Shown here: positions 1 through 11,707 of the stretch, piece after piece
Position numbering within the stretch: position 1 is the first letter of the stretch
Layout: every line of letters begins with the position of its first letter
From: Ooceraea biroi
Lineage: Eukaryota > Arthropoda > Insecta > Hymenoptera > Formicidae
Assembly (NCBI RefSeq): GCF_003672135.1
Contig: NC_039511.1
Coordinates: forward strand, 16,824,279 to 16,888,278
Direction of reading: 5' to 3'
DNA: 64,000 nt
Notes under the pieces: generated by a model
Seen by the model: the letters and a program-made list of their open reading frames with translations, nothing else
What the model was told of the DNA's origin: nothing
The model's database searches: none
Made by a program: the position numbers and the translations under genes

Positions 1-3000
1 TTCACTGTTTGTCTTCCGGACTGAGCTCACGTGGAATCCATCTATCTTCCTCGTGAACGTTTCACAGTTGATATAAGCACACGAATATACATATATTGAT
101 CATGAATAACTCGAAATTGCAGTGTCAATTCTTGCTGAATTTGAGCGGAGTTTTCAACTCGAGCGACTGCTCGAATGTCTCGAGTTTTCAAATTTTCTTC
201 AATTGAGGTCCCTGATCCGAAAGATTATATTTCCACTTTGAAATCTCTGATACCACTTTTTGCTTGCATCGGTCATAACACCATCATTTATCCAGAGCAG
301 AACAAATTATTTCTACAGCTTCTTTCTTTTAAATGCTTTCATTTAAATGCAAAACGAATGTACCTCAAATATGCTGCTTTTCGGACACCACCGTGTTCAC
401 TACTATTTTATCAAGCTATAGATCATTTTTTTACTAATTTTTTATCAATATTAATGTACAAACTGACAAAAGCAAAACATTTTTCGAAATTATTATTTTT
501 ACACAATAGATATCAAGTTTTTTAAACATAATTCTCTACAAAGAAAAAAAGCATCGTCTTATCTGTTGTCGTCCAGATCGAGAATTTTGTGAGATTCCTG
601 AGTTAAGAGTTTAATATTTAACCACCGCTGGATTAAAGCAGCGATTTTAATTGAAGTTTCTGACCGACCAACCCGGTTGCCTGTCGCCTACGTTCAGTTT
701 ACTACAATGCATGACTACAATATATTCTCCACATTTTCATTCTTTCCTCTATCTCGTATCGTGTCACGCGATATGACGAACGTTTCCTCCATTTATTTAT
801 TTCATCCGCCTTTACGTTCAGCGTTTTCTTTAGTTGCTTATTTAATTCGATTTAATTCCAGGTATTTTTGTTTCGAAGCTTATACAGGTTTATTCGCAAT
901 ACTTTCTATTTCAAAATCGTTTCGCTTTTTAGAGACACAAAAGGGAAAAAAATTACATTTGCTTAGATCACACAACACAATTTTCTCCCGTATCTTTGTC
1001 TTTTCTTGTTGATCGGAAATAATTATTTTTTAGAAACTAAATATAAAACAATCTCTAGCCTAATTCGAGATATCCAAAAATTACTTTGAAATATTTTTTC
1101 TACGATACAAACATCCTCCGAGCTATTTTTAATACATTCTGTATTAAATCCGCGACGTTACGTATTTGTGTTACATGTTTGTATGAATTAATGGCTTCTT
1201 ATTGCTTCAAAATTCTTAACGATATAAAGATTTATTGGATTGACTTTGCATCAATCTTAATTAGCACATATGCAATTGTATAAACAAACGTGTTTCGCCG
1301 ATCGCCGCCTATAGAGGAATTATATTTATTGCAATATCGTTGTGTTTCAATTTGCTGGCTATGAATCTCTCATCGTATAGAATTCTTCGATTTTTAGCTA
1401 CTTATATTTTTAGTTACTAGTTTTTCGATTTAGCTCTTGAACATTTTGTTGCTAAACTCTTAATTTAATTTAGGAAATAAAAGTTTTATCATATTATGCT
1501 TGTATTAATGATTAAAAGAATAGGAAATTGTAGGAAAGGATATGTATAATCTCTCGTTCCCCCCCCCCCCCTCTATGGCATTTATTTCTGACTGATTATA
1601 ATTCAATACTCTTGCGCGCTGGCTTTATTACATGGCGCTACTAACCAGTCACATGTTCGAACTTTATTGATTAAATGGTAAATGATCGTGCATTTATTGG
1701 AAGGACTTATATTCTACAAGTACGATCGTTTAAATTGAATTCCATTGATATTACGGAATCGTGCTGTGGTTATTCTGTTATATGTGCATTGATACACGTC
1801 TAAGTATGTGATACGAGGTTTGTTCTACTTAGCTGCACGCTTTTATTTACCCAATACTGACTTATCTTTCTCTTTCATTCCATATAATTGATATTGAGTA
1901 ATGAGAACAATTGTAAGTTTCGTGAACACATTTCAAAGAATCACATTTTACATTTTCGACAGATTTCAAGTTGCGCTATCGTTGAGTTTGCTTAATAACG
2001 CTGCTTCTCATCAATGGAACTTTTACTCGGCTGGTAAACCGAGGGTCAATTGCTTATTAACTCAAAGAATGGCTATTAAAGTAGTTCCACCGTCATTGAA
2101 ATCATTCGCGAAAAAAAGAAGAATTATTATATCCGTACCGAAACAAACGCACGATTGTTTAATCTTCTCTCGAATTCATGGAATTATTTTTGACAAATTA
2201 AAAAAAAAAGGAAGAAGTAATTGTGAGTTGAACACGTAAATGTAATACCTAAATGTATTACAATAGAAATTAAAGCCTCAATTAAACAAAAGAGAATGAA
2301 ATCGTCAAATACCTAGAGATCAATAAACACCTTTGCAGTGACATGAATTTATGAAATTAGATCGAACAAGCTTGTCGAAACAATTGATCTCAACAATGTT
2401 CCATCAGCAATTTCGAAACAGCTGCGTATGAAGTATTATCAGACGTCATTGTATCACTCATCATCATGTGTACACCATATCGAAAAGTATTAAAATATCG
2501 ATAAGTATTAAGAAAGTATGAAGGCCGATATGCGTACCTATAAATGCTACATAATTTTTTTCATGCTTTTCTTGGTAAAAATATCACAGTATTTGTTGTA
2601 CTTTTTTTCTTTTTTTAAATTCTATTAATTTTCGATAGATGAATACTTAGAAAATTCGTGATACTCAATTCGTTACATTAACATTTTGTAAATTTTTGCT
2701 CGAATCCTTAAAATAGAAATAAGAATCATTAGCTAGACTTTTTAAAATCCATGGTAAACTTGAGAAAAACCTGTCGTTAGTAATTTGACATTCGTTGATT
2801 ATCATTTGCCAAAATCACATGTAACGATACTTTAATTATAAAATACAAACAGGTAATGCTCGTTACCGATCTTTGATCGGTTCTTACCTGGACGTTGATT
2901 TTACAGAGTTATTTGCATAGAGATCGGCTGCCATAGCATCAGTGTAACATTCCGGCTCATGGATATTCCAGAAATAAAACTGGAAACTCGTCTTTTCACA

Positions 3001-3747
3001 AACGTTTTTCCTGTTTTTCTTTTCTTTTTTTTCTAAAAACCACACGAGTAATCACGTTGCCAGCAGAATCCTCGAAATTCGTAAAAAAAACTTCACTGAT
3101 AATATTACAACATCAACCTGGGTTCATTCTCATCGCGTAAATAAAAATACCAATCGTCGCAACCCAATATGCTCGTTGGACCGACATGATCCTCGTGTTA
3201 TAATTTACGACATGTATCGTGTTCTTATATTTCTCTCCTTGTTCCCCTCCCTTTCTCTTTTTTTTTTGTATTTTTTATTACCGCAACACGAAAACTTTGT
3301 CGAAAGTGCGAAATAACATTAGAACCATTTCGGGAAAAGAGCAAGAATATTCACGCGGTAAGTTTAAGAAAATATCTACTGATCGACTACGCATTCAGCA
3401 GACGAGACGATCATCCTGTTGCGTTCACCGTTGTGACCGAACTATGTATGTCAGACGCGCGGGCACTGTCAATTGGATAACTACCTACCCCACATTAGTA
3501 CAGTGTTGTGTGCAGAATACATAACGCTGAGATACTGAAAACCAACACGTCTCGCGTTTTCCGTCTCTCCCCCCCTTTTGAATCACTTTAGTCTTATTTC
3601 TTCTTGTTTTTTCTTACATATCTGTATGCGCTCTTTTGTTTTTGTTTCTTCCTTTCTCCAATAGTTCTATGTACATCTACTTCTACTTCATTTTGTTACA
3701 TGTTCTCTTGATAATTAATTTATGAAAGAGTCATATTTTACTCGCAG
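1..3747. other. No confident gene; A/T-rich flank left of the trunk-like gene
   Basis: Open frames here are short, low in complexity and show no family motif or coherent splice pattern. There is a run of about twelve C at 1559-1571. The only suggestive piece is an open frame at 3190-3357 ending in a strong donor (GTAAGT at 3358). It joins in phase 0 to the acceptor at 3747 of the next gene and is hydrophobic in the middle, but it has no in-frame ATG. It could be part of an upstream exon of that gene or chance. Everything else looks like intergenic or UTR sequence. Confidence 0.5.
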
Positions 3748-4783
3748 ATGACTGAACTTTTTATCCTCGGTCACGTGTCCTACGGACTGAGTAAACGACT
3801 AAATCTTACTCAATTACTAATTAAGGAAAATTTGGTACCCGATTTCTATCAGTATCCTCTATATGACATACCAGTGAGGAGAGATATCTCTTATTTACCA
3901 GAAGAGATCTATGACGTAGAAGATGCAGCGAAGCAGAATAAATTGCAACAGTTGAGCAGAGATAATAGAGGTTTGATACCGGTTAGTAAAATACTAATTA
4001 GCAAAGGTAAATTATTCTTTATTGGGAAAAATATCGCTAGAAATATTGAGTCGTAATTATTACTTTATTGCATTTAGTAGAAACATATTATTCATCAACC
4101 ATATTACGTGTAAATTGATTCGAAAAATCAATGAAAATCGGACCGAACTTTTTGACTGACCTGACTCGAATGCACGTATTTAAAAACTAATCTCTTTAAA
4201 TAAGCACAGTCTCGAAAATGAAAATCAATTTTGCAAGAATCTTTGATAATCAAGAATCTTCGGTTTATTCGTTTCAGTTCGTATATTATTTCTTATTTAA
4301 TTTCTTCATTTGTGTTACGTTAAGATAAATATCTATACATATATATATACCTCTTGTAACATGTATAGGAATATCGTAGTCTTTGCGAGACAATAACTAG
4401 AAGAGTAGAAATTGCCGATACGGATTACGAGTATCAACCTCCACATTACCATGAAGTCTTTTGTAAGAATTCATTGTTAGATGACGATAATGAAGAAATA
4501 ATGAAAAGAGCTTTACAGCAGGTAATGTATTATATCTATAGGCATAGAAAATCTTTATAAATTTATTAGTAGTAATGGAACTTTAAGATTTAATGTCTCT
4601 TTTTTTAAATTTTAGCAATGTGTACATCCGGGGTTTCATTGCGTGCAAAAAAGTCGAATTCTGTTTCTAGCTAGACGACATTGGGAAAGTGAATGTTGGG
4701 AACCCTATACAAAGAAAATTGCTAGTGGTTGTGATTGCATGTGGCCTGTTACCACTCTTGGCGAAATAGCCCAGCATTATTAA
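3748..4783 (+). CDS. trk: Trunk/PTTH-type cystine-knot ligand (torso-ligand family), three exons
   Basis: Exons are 3748-3981, 4369-4521 and 4616-4783, all joined in phase 0, giving 184 residues. The C-terminal half has the trunk/PTTH cysteine layout: a Cys in LCETITRR, a PPHYHEVFCK segment, then CVHPGFHC, ECWEP and a terminal GCDCMWP (seven Cys in all). Bombyx PTTH shows the same order of PR-F-I-E-T-x-NC, CxPPYxC and a final CxC. Family members are secreted ligands of the Torso receptor tyrosine kinase, used in embryonic terminal patterning or moulting control. The start at 3748 is the first ATG, but it lies directly after an acceptor-like CGCAG and gives only a weak signal peptide, so an upstream exon may supply the true N-terminus. 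Another noggin/spaetzle-like knot protein is the alternative. The AATAAA at 4868-4873 is a likely polyadenylation signal. Confidence 0.62.
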
Positions 4784-5099
4784 TTTAGTAGTAAATTCAC
4801 ATTTATTAGTAAAGACAAAAATTCGTTGCATAGCAATACATGAGAAAACTATGGAACATGTATTTCCAATAAACATAATCTTTCTCTCACCTCATTTCAT
4901 TTCCTCTCTCTCTCTCTCTCTCAAAAATATTATCTCAAGTATTATAAAACAAATAAATGGGATATAATAAACAGTGTCATTACACCCCGATAGTTTCTTC
5001 TTTTATACTACTGTACTTATATACTCCTGTTAAATTATTTGTCGCAAAAACTTATACAAGATAAAAAGTTTAGTGCGAAAAACATCTTTCTTTGTGAGT
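4784..5099. other. Convergent 3' flank between trunk-like gene and DUS3
   Basis: This 316-base gap separates two converging genes. It carries AATAAA signals for the plus-strand gene at 4868-4873 and 4952-4957 and a CT dinucleotide run at about 4902-4922. No further gene is visible. Confidence 0.6.
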
Positions 5100-8000
5100 T
5101 TACTTCCACGAATTTGCTTTATGCTTTGGTAAGAAATGGAATCCGTTAGGCACTTTTCCAAGTAACATCTCGCTGTAAATAAACAAAATTGTTATTCCAT
5201 TGCAATTATGGATAAAATCAATGAGTTTTCAACGAAAGTTAGTAGCAAAGGATAGCCTTACGACAATTTCACCCAGTCGGCGCAGTTGGAACTGGCCATC
5301 AGTGTCTCCATATCGTCGCGACCTCTGTAAAATGGTGGTCTCTCATTAATTCTCTGTGGTGGTCTCTCCAAAAGTCCAACTGGCACATATCTATAATGTA
5401 TATTTGAACGTGAATACACTTGAACAAAATGAGCATTTATTCGCACGGCGAATTTACCTATGAAGAAAAGAAATCCATTCTAGCATAAACCTCCTAGTGG
5501 TTTCGATGCCACGGGTGTCTGATCCCCAATGCTCGAGTCCATAATTCGTGTACTTTTTCAGAATATCAAATCGTTCGGAACTCGATATATCAATTAACTT
5601 CCCTTCCTTGATCTCGGTAAAAATCCACGGTTTGATCAATGCTCCGCGGCCGATCGTGACACCTTGCACCGTACCGTAAATCTCTTTTACTCGTTGATAG
5701 TCGTCAAAAGACAGGATATCGCCGTTGCCGAATACAGGTATCGGTTGCGCCGCTACTGCACACTTTTCTATGTACTCCCAATCAGCCAGCTTGGTATATC
5801 TCTGCTCACGGGATCTACCGTGAACCTGAAATACCATTAAGTGAATTACCATTAAGAGGGTGGTTGACTTGTGAATGGAAACGACTACGCGCAGAAGGTA
5901 ATTGACTTGTTTCAAAAATATTCTTTCTATATATACATATATATCTCTGATTTCTAAAAAGAAAATAAAGACACTTGAATTAAGCAACGGTGAATTCAAC
6001 GGACTTACTCACGGTAATCATCGACACACCCCAGTCCCGAAATCGTGGCATCAAGTTATGCGCGATCGGTTTGTCCATGTACACTCCTGTTCTAGTCTTA
6101 ACGGATAACGGTATGTCCAACACCTGACTGACAGACTTTACCACGGTTTCGAGAACGTTTAATCGATTGAGCATGCCACTACCGCCGCCATGCCTATAAA
6201 TCAGATCGATAGGACAACCGAGATTTAAATCGATGTAATCCACATTAATTTCGCGACTCAGTAGTTGAGCGCATCGCGTCAAGACTCCTGGATTGTTGCC
6301 GCAAAGCTGCACACCGAAGATGTCTTCACTTTCATGCCGCTTCACCAACGCCCATTCTTCTGGCGCGCCTTTCAATATCTTTGGTGCCAATGCCATCTCG
6401 CCACAGGTGATATCGGCGCCGTATTCCTTACAGATCCTTCGAAACGGCAAATTACCCACCGTCGTCAACGGACTCAGCAGTATTTTGCCATTCCAGTCGA
6501 ATCGCTTCTTCTCCAACCGTCGTGATCTGATGAGATCGCTCTCGTCGACCGGTCCGATCCTCGTTTCCTCTGTTCCTTCTTTTCTATCCAATATATCTGC
6601 GCAAACGGAAGCATCCGATTTCGTTTTCTCGCAATTGTTGGCACAAATATCTTTATTCACTCCACGACCATTGCCATTGTCGGCAACAGTGATCGACTTT
6701 GCGATCACGTCGTTCGATTTCAGATTATCCTCCGTCTCCGTTCCATTTTTCGAAATTCTCTCTTGTGTCTTCTTTCTCGACGGATCGTTGGCCTTGACAA
6801 TTGCTTCTGCCTTGGAAAAATCGTAGTTGCGCTTTCGCAATTTGTATTGCAGATCCTTGCGTAAGTGATTACTGATTGCTGGCAAATGCTCGTTATATTC
6901 CTTGAATTTCTTCTCGTCGATAATATTGAAACCGTCTTTGGTCAAATGTTGTAAACCCATTCTGCACGTGAGCCCTCTTGGGCACTTACCAGTCAGTTCG
7001 AAAACGTGACATCTCGTACCAATGTCCTCTGGTCTTATCTTCAAATATTCGTTCCGATCGTGCAGAAAGGTGCAGCGCTGATTTGAACATTTTCTCTTGG
7101 ATTCATCAACCGTTTGATCCGCAATCCAGGGACAGAGACTCAACTCTTTCGAAGCCTTGAACGGAGGTGGTCTTGCCTTATTTTGACCTCTGAGCTTTTC
7201 CTTCTTGTCTTCCTTCAGTCTCTTAGCGGATGGTTCATCCGTTGCATCTATCGCGTTTGCATCTAGAGATACCTTCTTCTTATCGGTCTCTGTCAAGCAC
7301 TCTTCGCTCAACTGTCTCACATGAGCCTCAATAATGAACCTGTGGTATCATAGTATTTGGTATACGTTATCATCACGATACAATATATATTCTTTTATAT
7401 ATATATATATCACATGTGTTTTAGCTACGAAACATTAATAAAGAGTACCTAAATATGAATTCAAAATATTTAAAAAATATTAAAGCATGTATAAAAACAT
7501 TATTTATACACGGTCTGTCCACGTTTTGATACGACTGGTACCGAAAACGAATATAAGACTCGATTGAAAACTGTACTCCGTTTTCAGGATCGCCTTCAAT
7601 CGCGCTACAAATGCGAAATACACCTCGATGCGGGAGACGCGCTCTAATTTGCTAATCTTAATCAATTAAGTATTCACTCTTTACGAACCTCGCTATAGGC
7701 AAATGCTATAGGATTTTTTGGTTCAACTCGAAAGCCGTCTACCATTTTCTAAATAAATAAAAGAATATTAATATCCTAATAATAATAACATAATAAATGT
7801 CTCACGCGCTGAGCCAATGCTCTCGGCACACGTCGATGAGCTATTACGTGTTAGCAAGTTAGGAACGAGCACAAACAAGGGAGGGAAGAACAACGCGTCG
7901 TTTTCCAACGGTTGCTAATAGGTCGTGTCTAAATTACCGTGTCCACGCTTATTATTTGGAAAATAACATAGGACTTTTTCACTCTATTCAATCCGCTCTG

Positions 8001-8460
8001 CCGGACACTCCGTAGACGTATCGCGTAAAATTGAGTTCTGTTAAAATCGTATTACAGCTGTAATTTGTAGCCGTCACGTGGCTGAAGCGAACAAACTAGT
8101 AGGTTGATCAAAAAGTCCATGTGAATCTTTTAGTAAAATTCAAACGCAAAACGCTTATCGATATAAAGTTTTCCGTTATTGGAAGATCCGTGCAAAGTTG
8201 TTTAGCGAAATTAATTCTTGATAGAAAATTTTGAATGTTATTAAAGCGATCCGCATGGGCTTTCTCCGGTGTAAGAATATTTCTGAAAGGTTAGGAAACG
8301 AAACGCTTGTATGTAATATTCTTCTAAAGTCCATTCACAGCTGAAAGATCGACTAAAAGTCAATTTTAGGTATACGTACGTACTCTTCTTTTATCATACA
8401 CACACCCTTCTGCTTATCTTCGTTATAATCAAATGAACAATTCTCCTGGTATTTCTCCAT
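5100..8460 (-). CDS. DUS3L: tRNA-dihydrouridine(47) synthase [NAD(P)+] DUS3-like
   Basis: Minus-strand exons are 8460-8384, 7339-6013, 5825-5458, 5390-5262 and 5172-5100. Phases agree at every junction and give 657 residues, close to human DUS3L (650). The enzyme reduces U47 of tRNA variable loops with FMN. After an N-terminal IKEEFI segment come two CCCH zinc fingers (about residues 95-119 and 136-157), a charged linker, and the FMN TIM barrel from about residue 305. The barrel carries the catalytic Cys in LNLGCPIDL (about 401), VKTRTG, and HGRSREQRYTKLADW. The C-terminus is FLPKHKANSWK. The first exon was found by matching the donor GTACGT at 8383 to the acceptor at 7340 and holds the only suitable ATG. 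Intron 1 (1043 bases) contains a possible mariner end at 8099. The gene faces Rad60 across 462 bases. Confidence 0.95.
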
Positions 8461-8922
8461 TTCTTCCACTTCCAGCACGCAGTCCGCGGAGAGTGCACAC
8501 TTAAAGTTAGAGGTTAAGTTGTATCGGTTACAGTTCTTCCTAGGGTTTACATGTCGGATAGAAAGTGGAAAAAATCAAATTCAATTTGTCAAGGATCTGA
8601 TAAACGGTATTAGTGGGTATTGAGTCCATTGGTCAATGACAGAAAAATAGTAAAATTTCCCAATTGTTACATGTCAATTCTCGTTCTCTCTTCTTGTTTT
8701 AAAGCTGATTACATTTCCAAATTTTGGTTTTAGAGAGGTTAAACAGATTAAACGTCAAAGAAATTAAGTTTGAATAATACAAGATTATTTCCTGTGAATA
8801 TTATGGAGTATTTTATTGTTTTTTTAGATTTAATACGACACAAACCATATTTACGATGCATCGTGTAATATATATTTCAGTAAAATTATTAAGTCACACA
8901 TCCTAAAACGAAGAGAGTAATA
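8461..8922. promoter_or_regulatory. Divergent promoter region between DUS3 and Rad60
   Basis: 462 bases separate the two start codons, which point away from each other. Both promoters and both 5' UTRs must fit here, or in non-coding exons further away. No TATA box at a convincing distance was identified. The role is inferred from gene layout only. Confidence 0.45.
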
Positions 8923-10437
8923 ATGGATAGTTCTTCGGATGAGGACGATCCGTATGCAAACTCTGCTGCTCGGTTAAAAAGTAAGCCTCTTCTCATTCAT
9001 AACGTTATATTAATTTCTACTTAATCTTGAAAGAGACACAAATATACTTCATATTTATGAAACACACATACATATATATGAAATTTCCGAAAGATAACAT
9101 GTTGATTTTATGGTTTCAGAATTGAAAAAGAATCGTCTCGAGAGAGAGAAGCTTTCTGTTAAACTGGAGGAACTTTCTTCTGCCAAGTACGTATTATGTA
9201 CATAACCATGAAAAAGTTTCTTGGTTAAAATGCAGTTTTTAACAATTGTATATACTGAAATTGGAATTCTAATAATGTTTTATAATAAAGCAAGCAAAGT
9301 ATAATATTGTCTACTTTGTTGTTAGCATTGAACAAATAAGTAATAAAAAAACAGATTTTGATTTTGATGGCATACAAACACGAAGCAACGCAACAAGAGG
9401 CAGAGGAGCTAGAAGTAACATTACTGTTAAACGGATTAGACAAAGGGTAATTTTTGTTACACATCTAGCAAATATGTTTAGATGGAGGTGACAATTTCAG
9501 TAAATGTTTTTGATAAAACTTGTGACTAAGTTTATGTTGTTTTCAAAATAAATAACATTATGTGTGTGTGTATATTAAGTATTTGAGTGGAATTTAAGCT
9601 TATTTATGTACATACGGTTTCTATATCAATCTTTCAGCATTCACCTATTGACCCTTTTGAATGCGATATAGAAATTGTCTCGATGGAACAGGAGCCTAAA
9701 GCAATTACTGAACTTTGTAAGAATGATACAATCACACTGTCGGATGAGGATGCCTGTAGTGAAGATGAGAATTATGAAATAAATGTAAAGATCTGTTGGA
9801 GATCCAGCAGACTCGATCGTTTGAGTATGCACAGAGTATGTATATCGATACTATGATACTAGCAACAATGTAATCTTGTAGCACACACAATTACAAGTGT
9901 AATTTGTATCTTCCTTCTTGTTGTAGCATGATAGTTTTAAAAGAATCTTTCAACATTATGCCGACTTGGAGAAGGTTTCTATAGACGAGATCCTGATGAT
10001 GAAAAAAGACAAGATCATTAACCGTACTGACACTCCTGCTTCGCTTAAACTTTCTGTTATAGACATACTTGGTAGGTGTGGATGTGTAATTCATATGAAC
10101 AAACTGCTGGTTTTGTGTCACCGTAATAAATAATTATTTCTCGCTCGTAGATGGTGGCATAGTGAATCCGGGCATGAACACCTTATTCGAGGATAAAAGC
10201 AATGACAATACATGTAGCATTAAAATACAGACAGCGAATAAGAAACAGTCATTGACCATCTTGCTTCAGAAGAATCAGCGATTTAAAATGCTGTTGGCTA
10301 GTTGTGCGGAACAATTTGGTGTAAAGGAAAGTAGTCTGAAGCTTTACTTTGACGGAGAGCAAATCAGTCCAACGGATACGCCCGAGTCATTGGATCTCGA
10401 GGAAGAAGCGTGTGTCGATTTACATATCTCTGCATAA
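8923..10437 (+). CDS. Rad60: Rad60/NFATC2IP-like protein with two SUMO-like domains
   Basis: Exons are 8923-8980, 9120-9186, 9326-9446, 9638-9835, 9927-10071 and 10151-10437, all in phase, giving 291 residues. An acidic, Ser-rich N-terminus (MDSSSDEDDPYANSAARLKK) leads into a basic stretch. SUMO-like domain 1 starts near residue 133 (INVKICWRSSRLDRL) and SUMO-like domain 2 covers about 213-291 (LTILLQKNQRFKMLL, LKLYFDGEQI, CVDLHIS). The order matches the Rad60/Esc2/NFATC2IP family, which binds the SUMO E2 enzyme and supports genome stability together with SUMO ligases in the nucleus. The second domain ends without a Gly-Gly, so it is a SUMO mimic and not a conjugatable modifier. Polyadenylation signal AATAAA lies at 10452-10457, only 15 bases after the stop. 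Confidence 0.9.
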
Positions 10438-11707
10438 TATATAATCGGGACAATAAAACATTCCTTATATTTTTACACTGTAGCCTCGCTAAAAAGAACT
10501 GTTCATCCTTCACTGTACACTGTACACTGTACACGTCAGCGTGATCATTGTCATTGTCATCATCATACACTGACATTATTTCGTAATCACATTGAAATTA
10601 TTACAATTTTAATGGCTGTATATAATTAGTAAACTTTATTTCTAACTTAACACAAGAGAAAGTTTATGCGTTATATTTTTAATTTCACGTAAAAGGCATT
10701 AATGTAAATTACTTGCGTATACAAAAATAAATGATATTATTTGAAAAACAACATGTATCTTAATTTCGTAGAGACGTAGAACATAGCAATTAATTAATCT
10801 GGTGTACCGTGTTATACCGTTCACATCTTCACAATATCGTATAATCTTGTATCATTTAACATTTATCAGGGAGTAAATAGAAATATTAGCAACTATGATA
10901 TATAGATATCTACATGCAATCGGTTGCTTCTTATGCAGCTACGTTGTATCATGTTACATCGTGGAATACTTGTGGAAGCAAGCTTCCAAGAAAAATCGAC
11001 TTTTATAGTAATAATGAACAATGTAACACATTTATGTGTCGATACATATAATTATTTTATACATAACATACATCTACCAATGCTCTCTGCAAGTATACAA
11101 ATATGTCTGTCATATTTATATACGCATAAAGCGCATTCGACAGCTAACGGTAACTTACTGTACCGATTGTATTACATCCTTCTCGCTATTGCTATCGTTT
11201 TAAACAGAGCCAAGGACTGTAACTATTTTATTGATTTCCCATTATTATTAATTAACATCTATACATCTATACATTTTGCTCTCTCACCAATATTTTTAAC
11301 CGACTGGAAAAGTACACTTTGTGTTATTTATTTTATTTTATTTTCACGAATGACTGAACCGATGTTTAATACAATTTGTTAAAATTCACATCTATTAGTT
11401 ATCTATTTATTTCATCACACATTTTATATTCACGTATTCGTTATCTCTCAGAAATAGCAAAGGACATGCAACGAAGCAGAGAAGAACATCTTGAAAGAAC
11501 AATATACAGTTTACGACTCTCTTTCAACAGTAAATATTGCACAATTCCATTGCATACTTTCATTGAAAATATTAGACACGGATTTTAACAAGGAGGCATT
11601 GCCACGCGCTATAATTTTATTCTACATGATACATAATAATGCAATAATCTGTTGTCAAAAGGGAATGTTTTGAAAGAGAGAGTCAAGTAATCGTCGAGGA
11701 AGATAGT
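10438..11707. other. Convergent 3' flanks of Rad60 and V-ATPase E; no gene seen
   Basis: Open frames here are short, Ile/Tyr-rich and without family resemblance. There is a small tandem repeat of CACTGTA at about 10507-10533. A reverse-strand AATAAA (TTTATT at 11616-11621) lies about 90 bases beyond the V-ATPase stop and is its likely poly(A) signal. The rest appears to be UTR or intergenic sequence. Confidence 0.5.

Noticed and set aside
175..525. 116-codon frame at the left edge
   Set aside because: Phe/Leu/Lys-rich composition expected from A/T-rich DNA, with no motif and no matching splice sites.
1901..2239. 112-codon frame MRTIVSFVNTF...
   Set aside because: No family resemblance; the Lys-rich end comes from a poly-A tract and no promoter or exon partner is visible.
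6293..6826. 177-codon plus-strand frame
   Set aside because: Exact antisense shadow of the DUS3 coding exon.
7681..7745. MVDGFRVEPKNPIAFAYSE as first exon of DUS3
   Set aside because: Its donor is in the wrong phase for the next exon. The exon at 8384-8460 joins in phase and supplies the conserved IKEEFI segment.
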